DNA of 64,000 nt, taken from positions 20,782-84,781 of the forward strand of contig CBDATZ010000019.1 in NCBI GenBank assembly GCA_965199845.1. The letters run 5' to 3'. Shown one piece after another: positions 55,340 through 63,947 of the stretch. Under the pieces are notes generated by a model that searched no databases, was not told the DNA's origin, and saw only the letters and a program-made list of their open reading frames with translations. Positions within the stretch are counted from its first letter, which is position 1, and each line of letters begins with the position of its first letter. The DNA comes from Ilyomonas sp965199845. GTDB taxonomy: Bacteria; Bacteroidota; Bacteroidia; Chitinophagales; Chitinophagaceae. Both the position numbers and the translations under genes were made by a program.

Positions 55340-55969
55340 TTACCAGTTAGAAAAAATATGATTGAAAATTTCATCCGTTATATTCTTTAAAATGTCGGCT
55401 TGCAGGCTGCCTTCTGCCTGCGACAACGTGAGTGAAGCGGAAAACGGAAAATCACGGCTTACATCAAATTCATCCGTTTTATCTTTTAAGTTGTTTCTGA
55501 AAATGATATGAACGCCTACCGTTAAATTGTTTTGCGTGGTTTGCTTACCGGAAACCGCTGAAAAAGACACCGAATAATTGGTGATGGTTCCGCTGATTTG
55601 CCAGTTGGCATCATCGCTTGTTGTGCGTGTCAGCTTGGTTTGGTTTGATATTTTTTGTTGTAAAGCATCCGTTAGTTGCGGGCTTAATTGCGGATTGACA
55701 TAGCGGGCTTTGTTTTCAATATAACTGATCTTAATTGTTTTTACTTCCGGCGGAATGCTGACATCTTTAAACGTGTAAACTCCACAGGAAGAGAGAGAAA
55801 ATAAAAAGATACAAGATACAAAATACAAGGTGCAGGAAACAAGGCGCGAAGAACGAGGAACAAGAAACAAGAAGCAAGTCTTTATATTCTGAATCTTGAA
55901 TCCTGAGCCTTGAATCTTGTTTCTTATTTCTTCTATCTTGTTTCTTTTTATTCTATTCATTAATATCAT
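55340..55969 (-). CDS. lptE: LptE-family LPS-assembly lipoprotein with a repeat-derived leader
   Basis: 209 residues from ATG 55969. The lipobox is LFSLSSC (Cys62), then GVYTFKDVSIPPEVKTI and NPQLSPQLTDALQQKI, the pattern of the Bacteroidota LptE-like family, which plugs LptD for LPS delivery to the outer membrane. The first ~55 residues are odd: they are encoded by a low-complexity repeat of ACAAGAT/TTCAAG/TCTTGT words (about 55800-55965), and even the hydrophobic part of the signal (CTLYFVSCIFLF) lies in it. The start overlaps the sigma-54 activator gene by 17 bases. The real start is uncertain; 55969 is the first ATG. Confidence 0.85.
   Translation of the reverse strand: MILMNRIKRNKIEEIRNKIQGSGFKIQNIKTCFLFLVPRSSRLVSCTLYFVSCIFLFSLSSCGVYTFKDVSIPPEVKTIKISYIENKARYVNPQLSPQLTDALQQKISNQTKLTRTTSDDANWQISGTITNYSVSFSAVSGKQTTQNNLTVGVHIIFRNNLKDKTDEFDVSRDFPFSASLTLSQAEGSLQADILKNITDEIFNHIFSNW
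55800..55965. repeat. Low-complexity dispersed repeat within the 5' part of lptE
   Basis: On the minus strand the stretch is made of short words such as AACAAGATTCAAGG, GGATTCAAGATTCAG, then CTTGTTTCTTGTTCC and TTGTATCTTGTATC, so the two halves form a loose inverted repeat. Similar words occur at 46484-46499, 50530-50545 and 52190-52216, all outside genes. Confidence 0.6.
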
Positions 55970-57230
55970 ATTCTTTCAGCTTTCTGTATAAAGTACGTTC
56001 GCTGATGCCCAAATCGGAAGCGGCATCTTTTCGTTTGCCTTTATGCTTTTTCAGTGCTTTTACAATCAGTTCTTTTTCTTTATCAACAATGTTCAGCGTT
56101 TCTTCTACTTCTTCGTGATGATGAATTTCGTTAGTAGCCAAAATAACCGGCTGACCATTCGATTGCCCGTTTGTTGTTACCGGCGCCTGAAGCATCGGTT
56201 GCCTGTTGTTATTTTCATCGTTACTATAAGAAGGATTGAAGTTGTAATCGTCCTGCAAAGATTCTCTGGTAAAATCCATAGCTCTACCGGAAGCGCCCGG
56301 ATTCTGCAGAATTTCAACAAACATTTTTTTCAATTCCGTTACATCTTTTTTCATATCAAAAAAAAGCTTGTACAAAATTTCACGCTCGTTAGCAAATTCA
56401 GATCCGCCACTGTTTGCATTAGAAGCCAATACAGGTAAGCGATTCATCATTTTTTCAGGCAAAAAGCGCCGCAGGTTTGATGCGTTCACATTCGGGTCTG
56501 TTGACAAAACGGATATTTGTTCTGCAATATTTTTTAACTCGCGAACATTGCCGGGCCAAGTATAGTTAATTAATAAATTTTTAGCGTCGTCATCTAATTG
56601 CACCGGTGTTGTTTTATAACGATCGGCAAAATCGGAAACAAATTTTCTGAACAAAATAATAATGTCTTCTTTTCTGTCGCGCAACGAAGGAACCCGAATG
56701 GGAACAGTGCTTAAACGATAATATAAATCTTCGCGGAAGCGACCGTTTTGTGTTGATTCATACAGATCTCGGTTGGTGGCTGCAATTACACGCACATCTG
56801 TTTTTTGCACTTTAGAAGAGCCTACGCGAATGAATTCGCCGGTTTCTAATACACGTAATAAACGGGCTTGCGTACCAATCGGCATTTCACCAATTTCATC
56901 TAAAAAAATGGTTCCGCCGCTTACGGTTTCAAAGTAACCTTTGCGGCTATCAACCGCGCCGGTAAACGAACCTTTTTCGTGCCCAAACAATTCAGAATCT
57001 ATCGTGCCTTCCGGTATAGCGCCGCAATTGACCGCGATAAAAGAATTGTGCTTGCGCGATGATAACGCGTGTATAATATGAGAGAACGCTTCTTTACCAA
57101 CGCCGCTTTCGCCAACAATCAAAACACTTAAATCGGTAGCGGCTACCTGCACAGCTACGTTCAAAGCGTGATTGAGTGATGGCGAATTTCCGATGATGCC
57201 GAAGCGATTTTTTATAGCTTGTATATCCAT
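55953..57230 (-). CDS. Sigma-54-dependent transcriptional activator without receiver domain
   Basis: 425 residues. An AAA+ domain starts near residue 10 with Walker A GESGVGKE, the sigma-54 contact loop GSFTGA (variant of GAFTGA), Walker B GGTIFLDEIGEM and the R-finger region FREDLYYRL. A ~100-residue linker and a Fis-type helix-turn-helix (KRKDAASDLGISERTLYRKL) follow. There is no N-terminal sensor, so activity must be set by level, partner or linker. It should activate sigma-54 promoters. The start ATG shares its last base with the stop of hepT (TAATG), which implies translational coupling. Confidence 0.92.
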   Translation of the reverse strand: MDIQAIKNRFGIIGNSPSLNHALNVAVQVAATDLSVLIVGESGVGKEAFSHIIHALSSRKHNSFIAVNCGAIPEGTIDSELFGHEKGSFTGAVDSRKGYFETVSGGTIFLDEIGEMPIGTQARLLRVLETGEFIRVGSSKVQKTDVRVIAATNRDLYESTQNGRFREDLYYRLSTVPIRVPSLRDRKEDIIILFRKFVSDFADRYKTTPVQLDDDAKNLLINYTWPGNVRELKNIAEQISVLSTDPNVNASNLRRFLPEKMMNRLPVLASNANSGGSEFANEREILYKLFFDMKKDVTELKKMFVEILQNPGASGRAMDFTRESLQDDYNFNPSYSNDENNNRQPMLQAPVTTNGQSNGQPVILATNEIHHHEEVEETLNIVDKEKELIVKALKKHKGKRKDAASDLGISERTLYRKLKEYDINE

Positions 57231-57583
57231 TAATTACTTTCTAAAATTTTTATGTATTGCTTTAGTTCCTTTATAAGTAACGGTATGTTTTTTTGAACAA
57301 TGTTATAGAGAATAAAAGGGTCAACTAAATCATACTCATGAGCAATCTTATTTCGGGTAGAAAATATTTTATTTATATCTGTAATTGGTAAATTCACTTC
57401 GATAAGCGATGCTCTTTTCAATCCCTCACTGATAATTTCGATACCTCGTTCAACAATCCATTTTGTAGCAGATTGACTGTAATTTTTTACAGTCAATTCT
57501 AATGTGTTTATTTGTATTTCCTGAGCTGCATACAATGCATCATTCAAATATTTTAAAAGTTTTATAATTTGATCAGGCTGCAT
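57230..57583 (-). CDS. hepT: HEPN-domain protein, HepT-like toxin
   Basis: 117 residues, all alpha-helical. The HEPN RNase-type motif R-x4-H-x-Y is intact as R77, H82 and Y84 in STRNKIAHEYDL, and SATKWIVERGIEIISEG matches the DUF86/HepT helix. HepT toxins cut RNA or are silenced by AMP groups that a MNT-type partner adds to the Tyr of this motif. The gene overlaps mntA by 11 bases and its stop overlaps the sigma-54 activator start by one base. The DNA is richer in A+T than the flanking operon genes, as expected of acquired DNA. Confidence 0.88.
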   Translation of the reverse strand: MQPDQIIKLLKYLNDALYAAQEIQINTLELTVKNYSQSATKWIVERGIEIISEGLKRASLIEVNLPITDINKIFSTRNKIAHEYDLVDPFILYNIVQKNIPLLIKELKQYIKILESN

Positions 57584-58283
57584 AAATCTGAATTTTTGAT
57601 TTATCTATTTCCTGTTTCAAATATTTATTTTGAATTACAATATCAGGAACCAAATCCACATCTCTTTTCAAAAGAGTTTTTAATTCTTGTTCAAAACTAA
57701 GCAGGTTGTCGATATAATCATATTTTCCCGTATCCCATTGATCAAAATTGTCTATATCTATTTCGTATAAAAAATCAATATCGCTATTCAAATTAAAATT
57801 TTCATTCAAAATACTTCCAAAGACATAAAGGGTTTTGATATGATGCCCGGAGCAAATACTTTTTATTTCTTTTAAATGATTAAGTACTAAAGAAATGGAT
57901 TTGTTATTTAACCTGTGATGAAGTATTAGTTTCTGTAAAATATTTTGCATTGAATGTCCGACAGCTATAAGATTATTTGTAAATTCTGCCAGTTCGTCTT
58001 GAGTATAAGATTGGTTGGGAATATAATATTCATCTGATTGATGTAATTTATAAATTGAAACAGGTTCAAAGGCAAGCCTGATAGCTTTATTCCTGTTAAT
58101 TAAAAAAGTAAATCTGGAATAGAAATCTGAAAAGCGACTGCTGATTTTCTCATACCTACTTTCTTTGTCGCAATCAGGTGATGACAAAGAGTTAAAGATA
58201 GAATTATGACTTGTGTTTAGTAGAAATTCTAATTCATCATTCAATTCAATCAGAACTTTATATTCTGTAATTTCTTCCATCAT
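57573..58283 (-). CDS. mntA: Nucleotidyltransferase-domain protein, MntA-like antitoxin with N-terminal extension
   Basis: 236 residues from ATG 58283 (the open frame to 58340 would overlap miaB by 40 bases). The catalytic motif is G156-S157-x10-D168-x-D170 in FGSILNENFNLNSDIDF, exactly the GSx10DxD of minimal nucleotidyltransferases. In HEPN/MNT modules this enzyme adds AMP to the toxin. Classical MntA is about 100-140 residues; here some 145 residues of helical, motif-free sequence precede the catalytic core. It overlaps hepT by 11 bases and lies 17 bases after miaB. Confidence 0.85.
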   Translation of the reverse strand: MMEEITEYKVLIELNDELEFLLNTSHNSIFNSLSSPDCDKESRYEKISSRFSDFYSRFTFLINRNKAIRLAFEPVSIYKLHQSDEYYIPNQSYTQDELAEFTNNLIAVGHSMQNILQKLILHHRLNNKSISLVLNHLKEIKSICSGHHIKTLYVFGSILNENFNLNSDIDFLYEIDIDNFDQWDTGKYDYIDNLLSFEQELKTLLKRDVDLVPDIVIQNKYLKQEIDKSKIQIYAA

Positions 58284-58300
58284 AATTCTCTTAATGAAAG

Positions 58301-59731
58301 TTAATTTACCAATTTTCCCAGCAAAGTTGCCTGTGTGCAATCATGCACTTTTACATACGCATAATCACCTTTCTTCAACGCAGTTTTGCCTTTGGCAAAT
58401 ACAATCACTTTATTGTGTGAATTGCGTCCCATCCAATCATCAGCGCTACGCTTGCTTTCGCCTTCAATCAATACTTTGTATGTCTTGCCAATATCACGCT
58501 GGTTGCTTTTTAAAGACAACTTGTTTTGAACAGCAACGATTTCCTGCAACCGTCTTTTTTTGATTGGTTCGGGAATATCATCAGTATAACGACGTGCGGC
58601 TAATGTGCCGGGACGTTCACTGTAAAAGAACATATAGCTCATATCATATTGGCTATGTTCCATGATGGAAAGTGTGTCTTGATGTTCTGCTTCTGTTTCG
58701 GTACAGAACCCGGTAATTACATCGCTGCTGATGCCGCAATCCGGCATAATGGTTTTGATCTGGTCAACCTTCGCCATATACCATTCGCGTGTGTATGTAC
58801 GGTTCATCAGTTGTAAAATTCGCGTATTGCCACTTTGCACCGGCAAATGAATATACTTGCAGATATTCTCATACTTTGCCATCGTGTGCAAGACTTCTTC
58901 TGTAATATCTTTTGGGTGAGACGTGCTGAAACGAACGCGCAAATCAGGATTAATCAAAGCCACCATTTCGAGAAGCTTTGCAAAAGTTACCGGTTGATTG
59001 GTTTCTTCATTCATCCAATAATAGCTATCCACATTTTGGCCTAATAAGGTAACTTCTTTATAACCTCTGTTGCACAAATCCTGCGCTTCGGCAACGATAG
59101 AATGAGCATTGCGGCTGCGCTCCCTGCCACGCGTAAACGGAACCACGCAAAAGCTGCACATATTGTTACAGCCGCGCATAATAGAAACAAAAGCGGTAAC
59201 GCCGTTTGTGTCCAATCGCACCGGCGAAATATCAGCATAGGTTTCTTCGCGGCTTAATAAAACATTAACGCCTTTTTGCCCGGTTTCTGCTTCTTCTATC
59301 AATGCCGGTAAACTTCTGTACGCATCCGGACCAACAACAATATCAACCAGTTTTTCTTCTTCTAAAAATTTCGATTTTAAACGCTCTGCCATGCAGCCCA
59401 GAACACCTATCAACATGCCGGGTTTGCTTTCTTTGGCTTTACGAAATTCTGTCAAGCGCTTTCTTATGGTTTGTTCGGCTTTTTCGCGTATTGAACAGGT
59501 ATTTAATAAAACAATATCCGCTTCTTCTGCATTTCGGGTAGCGCCAAAACCTTCACTGTTTAATATGGAAGCCACGATTTCACTATCACTAAAATTCATC
59601 TGGCAACCATAGCTTTCTATGTAAAATTTTTTATCGTACGCATTCACGTTTAAAGCAAAAGGCGTGTAGGCTTCACCTTGCCTTATCTCATCATGTACTT
59701 TTGAATTGAGCGTCAATGTTTCCATTCCCAT
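58301..59731 (-). CDS. miaB: tRNA-2-methylthio-N6-dimethylallyladenosine synthase MiaB
   Basis: 476 residues from ATG 59731 (MGMETLTLN); the frame is open to 59761. The N-terminal UPF0004 domain carries the cluster cysteines in SYGCQMNFSDSE, LNTCSIREKAE and LGCMAERLK, the radical-SAM motif is CNNMCSFC followed by VVPFTRGRERSR, and a TRAM domain ends the protein. The GCQMN pattern identifies MiaB rather than RimO. It methylthiolates i6A37 in tRNAs reading U-starting codons. First gene of the minus-strand operon that ends with secG. Confidence 0.94.
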   Translation of the reverse strand: MGMETLTLNSKVHDEIRQGEAYTPFALNVNAYDKKFYIESYGCQMNFSDSEIVASILNSEGFGATRNAEEADIVLLNTCSIREKAEQTIRKRLTEFRKAKESKPGMLIGVLGCMAERLKSKFLEEEKLVDIVVGPDAYRSLPALIEEAETGQKGVNVLLSREETYADISPVRLDTNGVTAFVSIMRGCNNMCSFCVVPFTRGRERSRNAHSIVAEAQDLCNRGYKEVTLLGQNVDSYYWMNEETNQPVTFAKLLEMVALINPDLRVRFSTSHPKDITEEVLHTMAKYENICKYIHLPVQSGNTRILQLMNRTYTREWYMAKVDQIKTIMPDCGISSDVITGFCTETEAEHQDTLSIMEHSQYDMSYMFFYSERPGTLAARRYTDDIPEPIKKRRLQEIVAVQNKLSLKSNQRDIGKTYKVLIEGESKRSADDWMGRNSHNKVIVFAKGKTALKKGDYAYVKVHDCTQATLLGKLVN

Positions 59732-59849
59732 AATTAAGTCGGCAAAAGTAACGAAAAACACTATCAGTGCCAGATTGACAGAATGTTAACAGTTGGTTTT
59801 TTTCACATCAAAAGTATATTTGTCCGCTTTTGCACAAAGACGGTTCATT

Positions 59850-60809
59850 ATGATGAGATGGGTGATTGTATTTTTATTTGTCTGTGTTGTTTGCAATACC
59901 ATAAACGCACAGGATATTCCGGTAAGATCGTTGCCAAACGAAATATTTAGAAGTGTACAAAAAGATGCAAATGATACATCAACCTGGAAATGGAAACGCG
60001 GCGGTATAGCCAGCATTAGCCTGGCGCAAGGTTCGCTAAGCAACTGGTCTGCCGGCGGCGATAATTTTTCTATGTCGTTAAATTCTCACGTCAATTATTC
60101 TGTTTTTTATCGCAAAACAGTTCATACCTGGGATAATAGTTTTGATTTTAATTTTGGTTATGTGCAAGCCACTACGTTAGGAAGCCGCAAGAATGATGAC
60201 CGTATTGATTTTTTGTCGAAGTATGGAAGGCGGATTGATACAACAAACAAATTATTTGCTTCGGCTCTTTTTAATTTTCGGTCTCAGTTTTTTGATGGTA
60301 GAACTTACGCATCAAAAGACGAAAGCACACTTACTTCAACGTTGTTTTCACCCGCTTATATTATTCTTTCGCTTGGGGTTGATTACAAGCCGAAGCCTAA
60401 TGGAAATTTTTCTATGTTTTTTTCACCGCTTACCAATCGAACTACGCTGGTAGCCAGCAATAAAACATCTTTAAAAAAAGCTTATAGCGTAGATAGCACA
60501 CGTCATACTTATAACGAGGTCGGTGCGTTTGCTTCCATCAATTACTCTGCTAACATTAAGAAGTATATTACCTATAAAGGACGTATGGATTTATTTAGCA
60601 ACTATGTGCACAATCCGCAGAATGTAGATGTTTATATGACCAATTTGCTTGCGTTTAAAATTACCAAATTTCTGGCTGCTACTTATAGTTTGGATGCTAT
60701 TTATGATGATGACGTTAAGCTGTTTGGACCAAATAAAAGTCCCGGCTTGCAGCTGAAAAGCCTGATAGGCATTGGGTTCACTATGCCATTTGCGCAGGAA
60801 AAGCGGTAA
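59850..60809 (+). CDS. DUF3078 secreted protein (predicted outer membrane beta-barrel)
   Basis: 319 residues from ATG 59850 (MMRWVIVFLFVCVVCNTINAQ), a signal peptide. It carries the DUF3078 hallmarks WKRGGIASISLAQGSLSNW and SAGGDNFSMSLNSHVNY, then many aromatic-ended beta-strands (YVQATTLGSR, FSMFFSPLTN, YITYKGRMDLFSNY) and a final strand SLIGIGFTM. The family is found mainly in Bacteroidota; function unknown, with a barrel in the outer membrane likely. It is divergent from miaB and stands ~180 bases upstream of lpxB. Confidence 0.82.
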   Translation: MMRWVIVFLFVCVVCNTINAQDIPVRSLPNEIFRSVQKDANDTSTWKWKRGGIASISLAQGSLSNWSAGGDNFSMSLNSHVNYSVFYRKTVHTWDNSFDFNFGYVQATTLGSRKNDDRIDFLSKYGRRIDTTNKLFASALFNFRSQFFDGRTYASKDESTLTSTLFSPAYIILSLGVDYKPKPNGNFSMFFSPLTNRTTLVASNKTSLKKAYSVDSTRHTYNEVGAFASINYSANIKKYITYKGRMDLFSNYVHNPQNVDVYMTNLLAFKITKFLAATYSLDAIYDDDVKLFGPNKSPGLQLKSLIGIGFTMPFAQEKR

Positions 60810-60987
60810 GATTTTTATGGGATGATCTTAAAATAAAAATTAAATATTACTATCAATTTATGTGCTGAAGAAGCAAGTATTTCACTCGTACATCTTGTTA
60901 TGAATTGAATCATTATCTTCTTACTTCTTACCTTTCATATTATCAACAATCCTCTACATTTACCTTGTATTTGAATCATTTCAAACA

Positions 60988-62118
60988 ATGAAATATTATC
61001 TGATAGCCGGTGAAGCCAGCGGTGATTTGCATGGCAGTAATTTAATAAAAGAACTGCACAAACTCGATGCTTCGGCCAACATTCGTTGTTGGGGCGGCGA
61101 TATGATGCAGGCTGCCGGCGCCACATTGGTAAAGCATTATAAAGAGCTTGCTTTTATGGGCTTTGCCGAAGTAATTATGAACTTGCGAACCATCTTAAAA
61201 AACATTGATTTTTGTAAGCGGGACATCTCTGAATACAAACCTGATGTATTGGTTTTAATTGATTATCCGGGTTTCAACCTTCGCATCAGCGAATGGGCAA
61301 AAGCGCAAGGTTATAAAGTTGTTTTTTACATTTCGCCACAAGTGTGGGCGTGGAAAGAAAACCGCGTGAAAAAGATGAAGCAAACCATTGATCACATGAT
61401 GGTGATTTTGCCTTTTGAAAAAGAGTATTATAAAACAAAATGGAATTGGGAGGTTGAATATGTCGGGCATCCGTTAGTGAGTGTGATTGAAAATTATCAA
61501 ATGAATTATAGTCAACCGTTGACAGCAAACGGTCAACAAAAAAAACAACCAATCATTGCCTTATTACCCGGTAGCCGCAAACAGGAAATTTTGAAAAAAC
61601 TTCCGATTATGCTGGATGTAAGCAAACTATTTCCCGATTACCAGTTTGTTGTTGCCAAAGCGCCGGGACAAGATGATTCATTTTATGAAGACTTACTAAA
61701 AGGTTATGCGAACGTGAGTTCTGTATCTGGCAAAACGTATGATTTATTGATGAAAGCCACAGCCGCATTGGTAACCAGCGGAACGGCAACATTGGAAACG
61801 GCTTTGTTTGGTGTGCCCGAAATTGTTTGTTATAAAGGCAGTCGCATTTCTTACGAAATTGCGAAGCGGTTAATTACGATCAAATACATTTCCTTAGTGA
61901 ATTTAATTATGGATAAACTAGTTGTAAAAGAACTCATTCAACACCAGCTAACCGTTTCAAATATCACTTCAGAATTGCAGTTGTTGTTGACGAATGAAGA
62001 CAGAAAAAAACAGTTGAAGCAAGATTATGCAGAACTAAAAAATAAATTGGCTGCGGATGGAGATGCTTCCGCGAAAGCTGCTGCCAGCGTATATCGTGTG
62101 GCTTTATCGCAAAAATGA
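60988..62118 (+). CDS. lpxB: Lipid-A-disaccharide synthase
   Basis: 376 residues, a GT19 glycosyltransferase. Motifs: AGEASGDLHGSNLIKEL at the N-terminus, DYPGFNLRIS, YISPQVWAWKENR, GHPLV, LLPGSRKQEI and SGTATLETALFGVPEIV, all in LpxB order and at normal length. It joins UDP-2,3-diacyl-GlcN and lipid X to the lipid A disaccharide at the inner membrane, in line with lptE nearby. No other lpx gene is adjacent. A 178-base AT-rich spacer upstream holds no other gene. Confidence 0.94.
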   Translation: MKYYLIAGEASGDLHGSNLIKELHKLDASANIRCWGGDMMQAAGATLVKHYKELAFMGFAEVIMNLRTILKNIDFCKRDISEYKPDVLVLIDYPGFNLRISEWAKAQGYKVVFYISPQVWAWKENRVKKMKQTIDHMMVILPFEKEYYKTKWNWEVEYVGHPLVSVIENYQMNYSQPLTANGQQKKQPIIALLPGSRKQEILKKLPIMLDVSKLFPDYQFVVAKAPGQDDSFYEDLLKGYANVSSVSGKTYDLLMKATAALVTSGTATLETALFGVPEIVCYKGSRISYEIAKRLITIKYISLVNLIMDKLVVKELIQHQLTVSNITSELQLLLTNEDRKKQLKQDYAELKNKLAADGDASAKAAASVYRVALSQK

Positions 62119-62133
62119 TATATCATTATTCCA

Positions 62134-62442
62134 TCAAAACTTATCTATAAAATTCAATGTTCCCTGAAAAGAAGAAGGCTGTTTGTTCATTGCTTTTTCT
62201 AATTGCTTATACACAGGTTCCAGTTTTGTTTTGTCAAGCGTCGTTCCTTCTACAACATGCCACTGTATTGCTTTTCCGCTGTTTTTGGCTTCTGCCGCAG
62301 GTCGGTTCGATTGTATAATTACGGTATAATCGGTTCCGGTAATAGAAAGTATAAAACGCTCCGATTGTTTTGAACGATAAATACGTTCAGCGGTTAGCGT
62401 TAGCATCAATCCATCTACTTCAGCTTTGAAACAAAATTTCAC
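62134..62442 (-). CDS. Hypothetical protein (102 aa)
   Basis: A 102-residue ORF convergent with lpxB. It begins MKFCFKAEVDGLMLTLTAER and has beta-rich composition with alternating polar and hydrophobic residues (FILSITGTDYTVIIQ), then a helical end (EPVYKQLEKAMNKQ). No signal peptide or known motif. Composition and the lack of a competing ORF on the other strand support coding. No family is recognised. Confidence 0.6.
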   Translation of the reverse strand: MKFCFKAEVDGLMLTLTAERIYRSKQSERFILSITGTDYTVIIQSNRPAAEAKNSGKAIQWHVVEGTTLDKTKLEPVYKQLEKAMNKQPSSFQGTLNFIDKF

Positions 62443-62610
62443 GCAGTAAAAGTAAAATTAGCTGACAACTATGCAATACTTTGCGGTAGTAATTTATTCA
62501 TAAGTTATGTAATGAAAGATTGCATCAACTCAAAGTAAGTTGAAAGACAAATTATCTTTACTTTATTTGAATAATAAAAGGAATAAAAAGATTCATCAAA
62601 GCCTTAACCA

Positions 62611-63705
62611 ATGAACGGAGATACAAATATCAAATCAAGAAATATTATTGAAACGGTGCTGGTTCTTTTCTTGTTACTTGCCTTGCTGGTAGCTTTGTAT
62701 GAAGTGTTATACTTATTTTTTGGCGTTCTCACTTTTGCGCTTGTGTTTGCCATTTCATTCGAAACTTTTTTTGAGTGGATGGTCCGGCGTTTAAAAAACA
62801 GGCGCAAGCTGGCCGCTTTTCTTTTTTCTTTGTTGCTGATTGCTGTGATAGCCATTCCATTAAGCTTTCTGTTTTCTTCGCTCGCGCGTAATGCGAAACC
62901 TGTAATTGGGTGGATAAATGATGTAAAGGAAAACGGGCTTCCGCCTTTACCGGTTGCTATCACTAAGCTTCCATTGGTTGGTGGAGAAATTGCAAACTTG
63001 TGGAATACATATCATGATGATCCCAAGCAAATACTGATTGATAACCAGGAACGCGTGCAGGAATTTTCGCACCAGGCAATGACAAGCGGGTTCAATATTT
63101 TAGGCTCGGTAGTTAATGTATTGATCGGAATTATCATTTCATCTTTGCTGCTGTTTAACAAAGAAAATATTTTAAGTTCTATCCGTTTAACGCTGCAACA
63201 TCTGGTAGGCAAGGAGTCGGGAGTTTCTTTGTTAGAAGCCATAGCCATGGCAATTAAAGGCGTTTCTATTGGTGTGATGGGAACGGCATTGATTGCCGCA
63301 TTTCTGTCTTTTATAGGTCTTGAAATCGCGGGAATTCATTTTGCGGTTGGATTGTCAGTTGTTATTTTCTTTCTTGTTGTCATACAAATCGGGCCACTTC
63401 CGTTATGGATTCCGTTGGTCATTTGGATGTCAACACAAAATCATCCCGGGCTGGTTATTTTTCTTATTATCTGGGGCGTTGCTGTAACCATTGTTGATGC
63501 AATAATAAAACCTATATTGATAGGGAAAAGCGGCGGTAAACTGCCTTTCCTTGTTCTTTTTATTGGTGTTATCGGCGGTCTTTCTGCCTGGGGATTTACG
63601 GGCATGTTTAAAGGTGCTATTATAGTCGCTGTTTTTTATACAATCTATAATAAATGGTTAACGCGGAAAAGTATAGTGCCGTATGAAAAGAATGAATTGA
63701 TTTGA
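62611..63705 (+). CDS. AI-2E family transporter (TqsA/YdiK type)
   Basis: 364 residues with seven to eight hydrophobic segments, starting with VLVLFLLLALLVALYEVLYL. The pattern GTALIAAFLSFIGLEIAGIHFAVG and PLWIPLVIW, then VVDAIIKPILIGKSGG-like VDAIIKPILIGKSGGKLP, GVIGGLSAWGFTGMFKGA is typical of the AI-2E (PerM) family. These are permeases of uncertain substrate; some export quorum signals, others act as ion transporters. Its stop codon lies inside a perfect hairpin that probably ends transcription. Confidence 0.88.
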   Translation: MNGDTNIKSRNIIETVLVLFLLLALLVALYEVLYLFFGVLTFALVFAISFETFFEWMVRRLKNRRKLAAFLFSLLLIAVIAIPLSFLFSSLARNAKPVIGWINDVKENGLPPLPVAITKLPLVGGEIANLWNTYHDDPKQILIDNQERVQEFSHQAMTSGFNILGSVVNVLIGIIISSLLLFNKENILSSIRLTLQHLVGKESGVSLLEAIAMAIKGVSIGVMGTALIAAFLSFIGLEIAGIHFAVGLSVVIFFLVVIQIGPLPLWIPLVIWMSTQNHPGLVIFLIIWGVAVTIVDAIIKPILIGKSGGKLPFLVLFIGVIGGLSAWGFTGMFKGAIIVAVFYTIYNKWLTRKSIVPYEKNELI

Positions 63706-63719
63706 TTCAATTCATTCTT
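63688..63719 (+). terminator. Hairpin terminator overlapping the end of the AI-2E permease gene
   Basis: AAGAATGAATTGA (63688-63700) and TCAATTCATTCTT (63707-63719) form a perfect 13-bp stem around TTTGAT. The stop codon TGA (63703-63705) is in the loop. An ATTTA stretch rather than a long T tract follows. Confidence 0.6.
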
Positions 63720-63775
63720 ATTTACAACTGTTGTTTTGTATTTTTAAAAGGTTAGTAATGTAAAGTATATGATAA

Positions 63776-63893
63776 TGCTTTGGGCGTGTCCGCAAGCTGC
63801 GCAAGCGGTCGGGCTATCCGTTACAAGTCCTCGCTCGTACCTTGCTGCGGGCTTTCCACTTCCATCCCTCACGCGCTGCCGCACTTTGTAATT
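63776..63893 (+). repeat. GC-rich dispersed intergenic repeat
   Basis: About 118 bases, much richer in G+C than the surroundings, with the words TGGGCGTGTCC, GGTCGGGCTATCCG, GGGCTTTCCACTTCC and CATCCCTCACGCGC. From general knowledge, elements with these words recur between genes in many Bacteroidota genomes; only one copy is in this window. No ORF is evident. CCGC ... GCGG and other short inverted pairs suggest a folded structure. Confidence 0.55.
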
Positions 63894-63947
63894 GCTCCTT
63901 ATTTGCTTTTTACTTTTTAGACAAAAAAACTAAAATAGTTTCTACAA

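Noticed and set aside
55340..57230. lptE and sigma-54 activator overlap as evidence of a gene fusion
   Set aside because: The frames differ and the 17-base overlap is explained by the repeat-derived extension of lptE.
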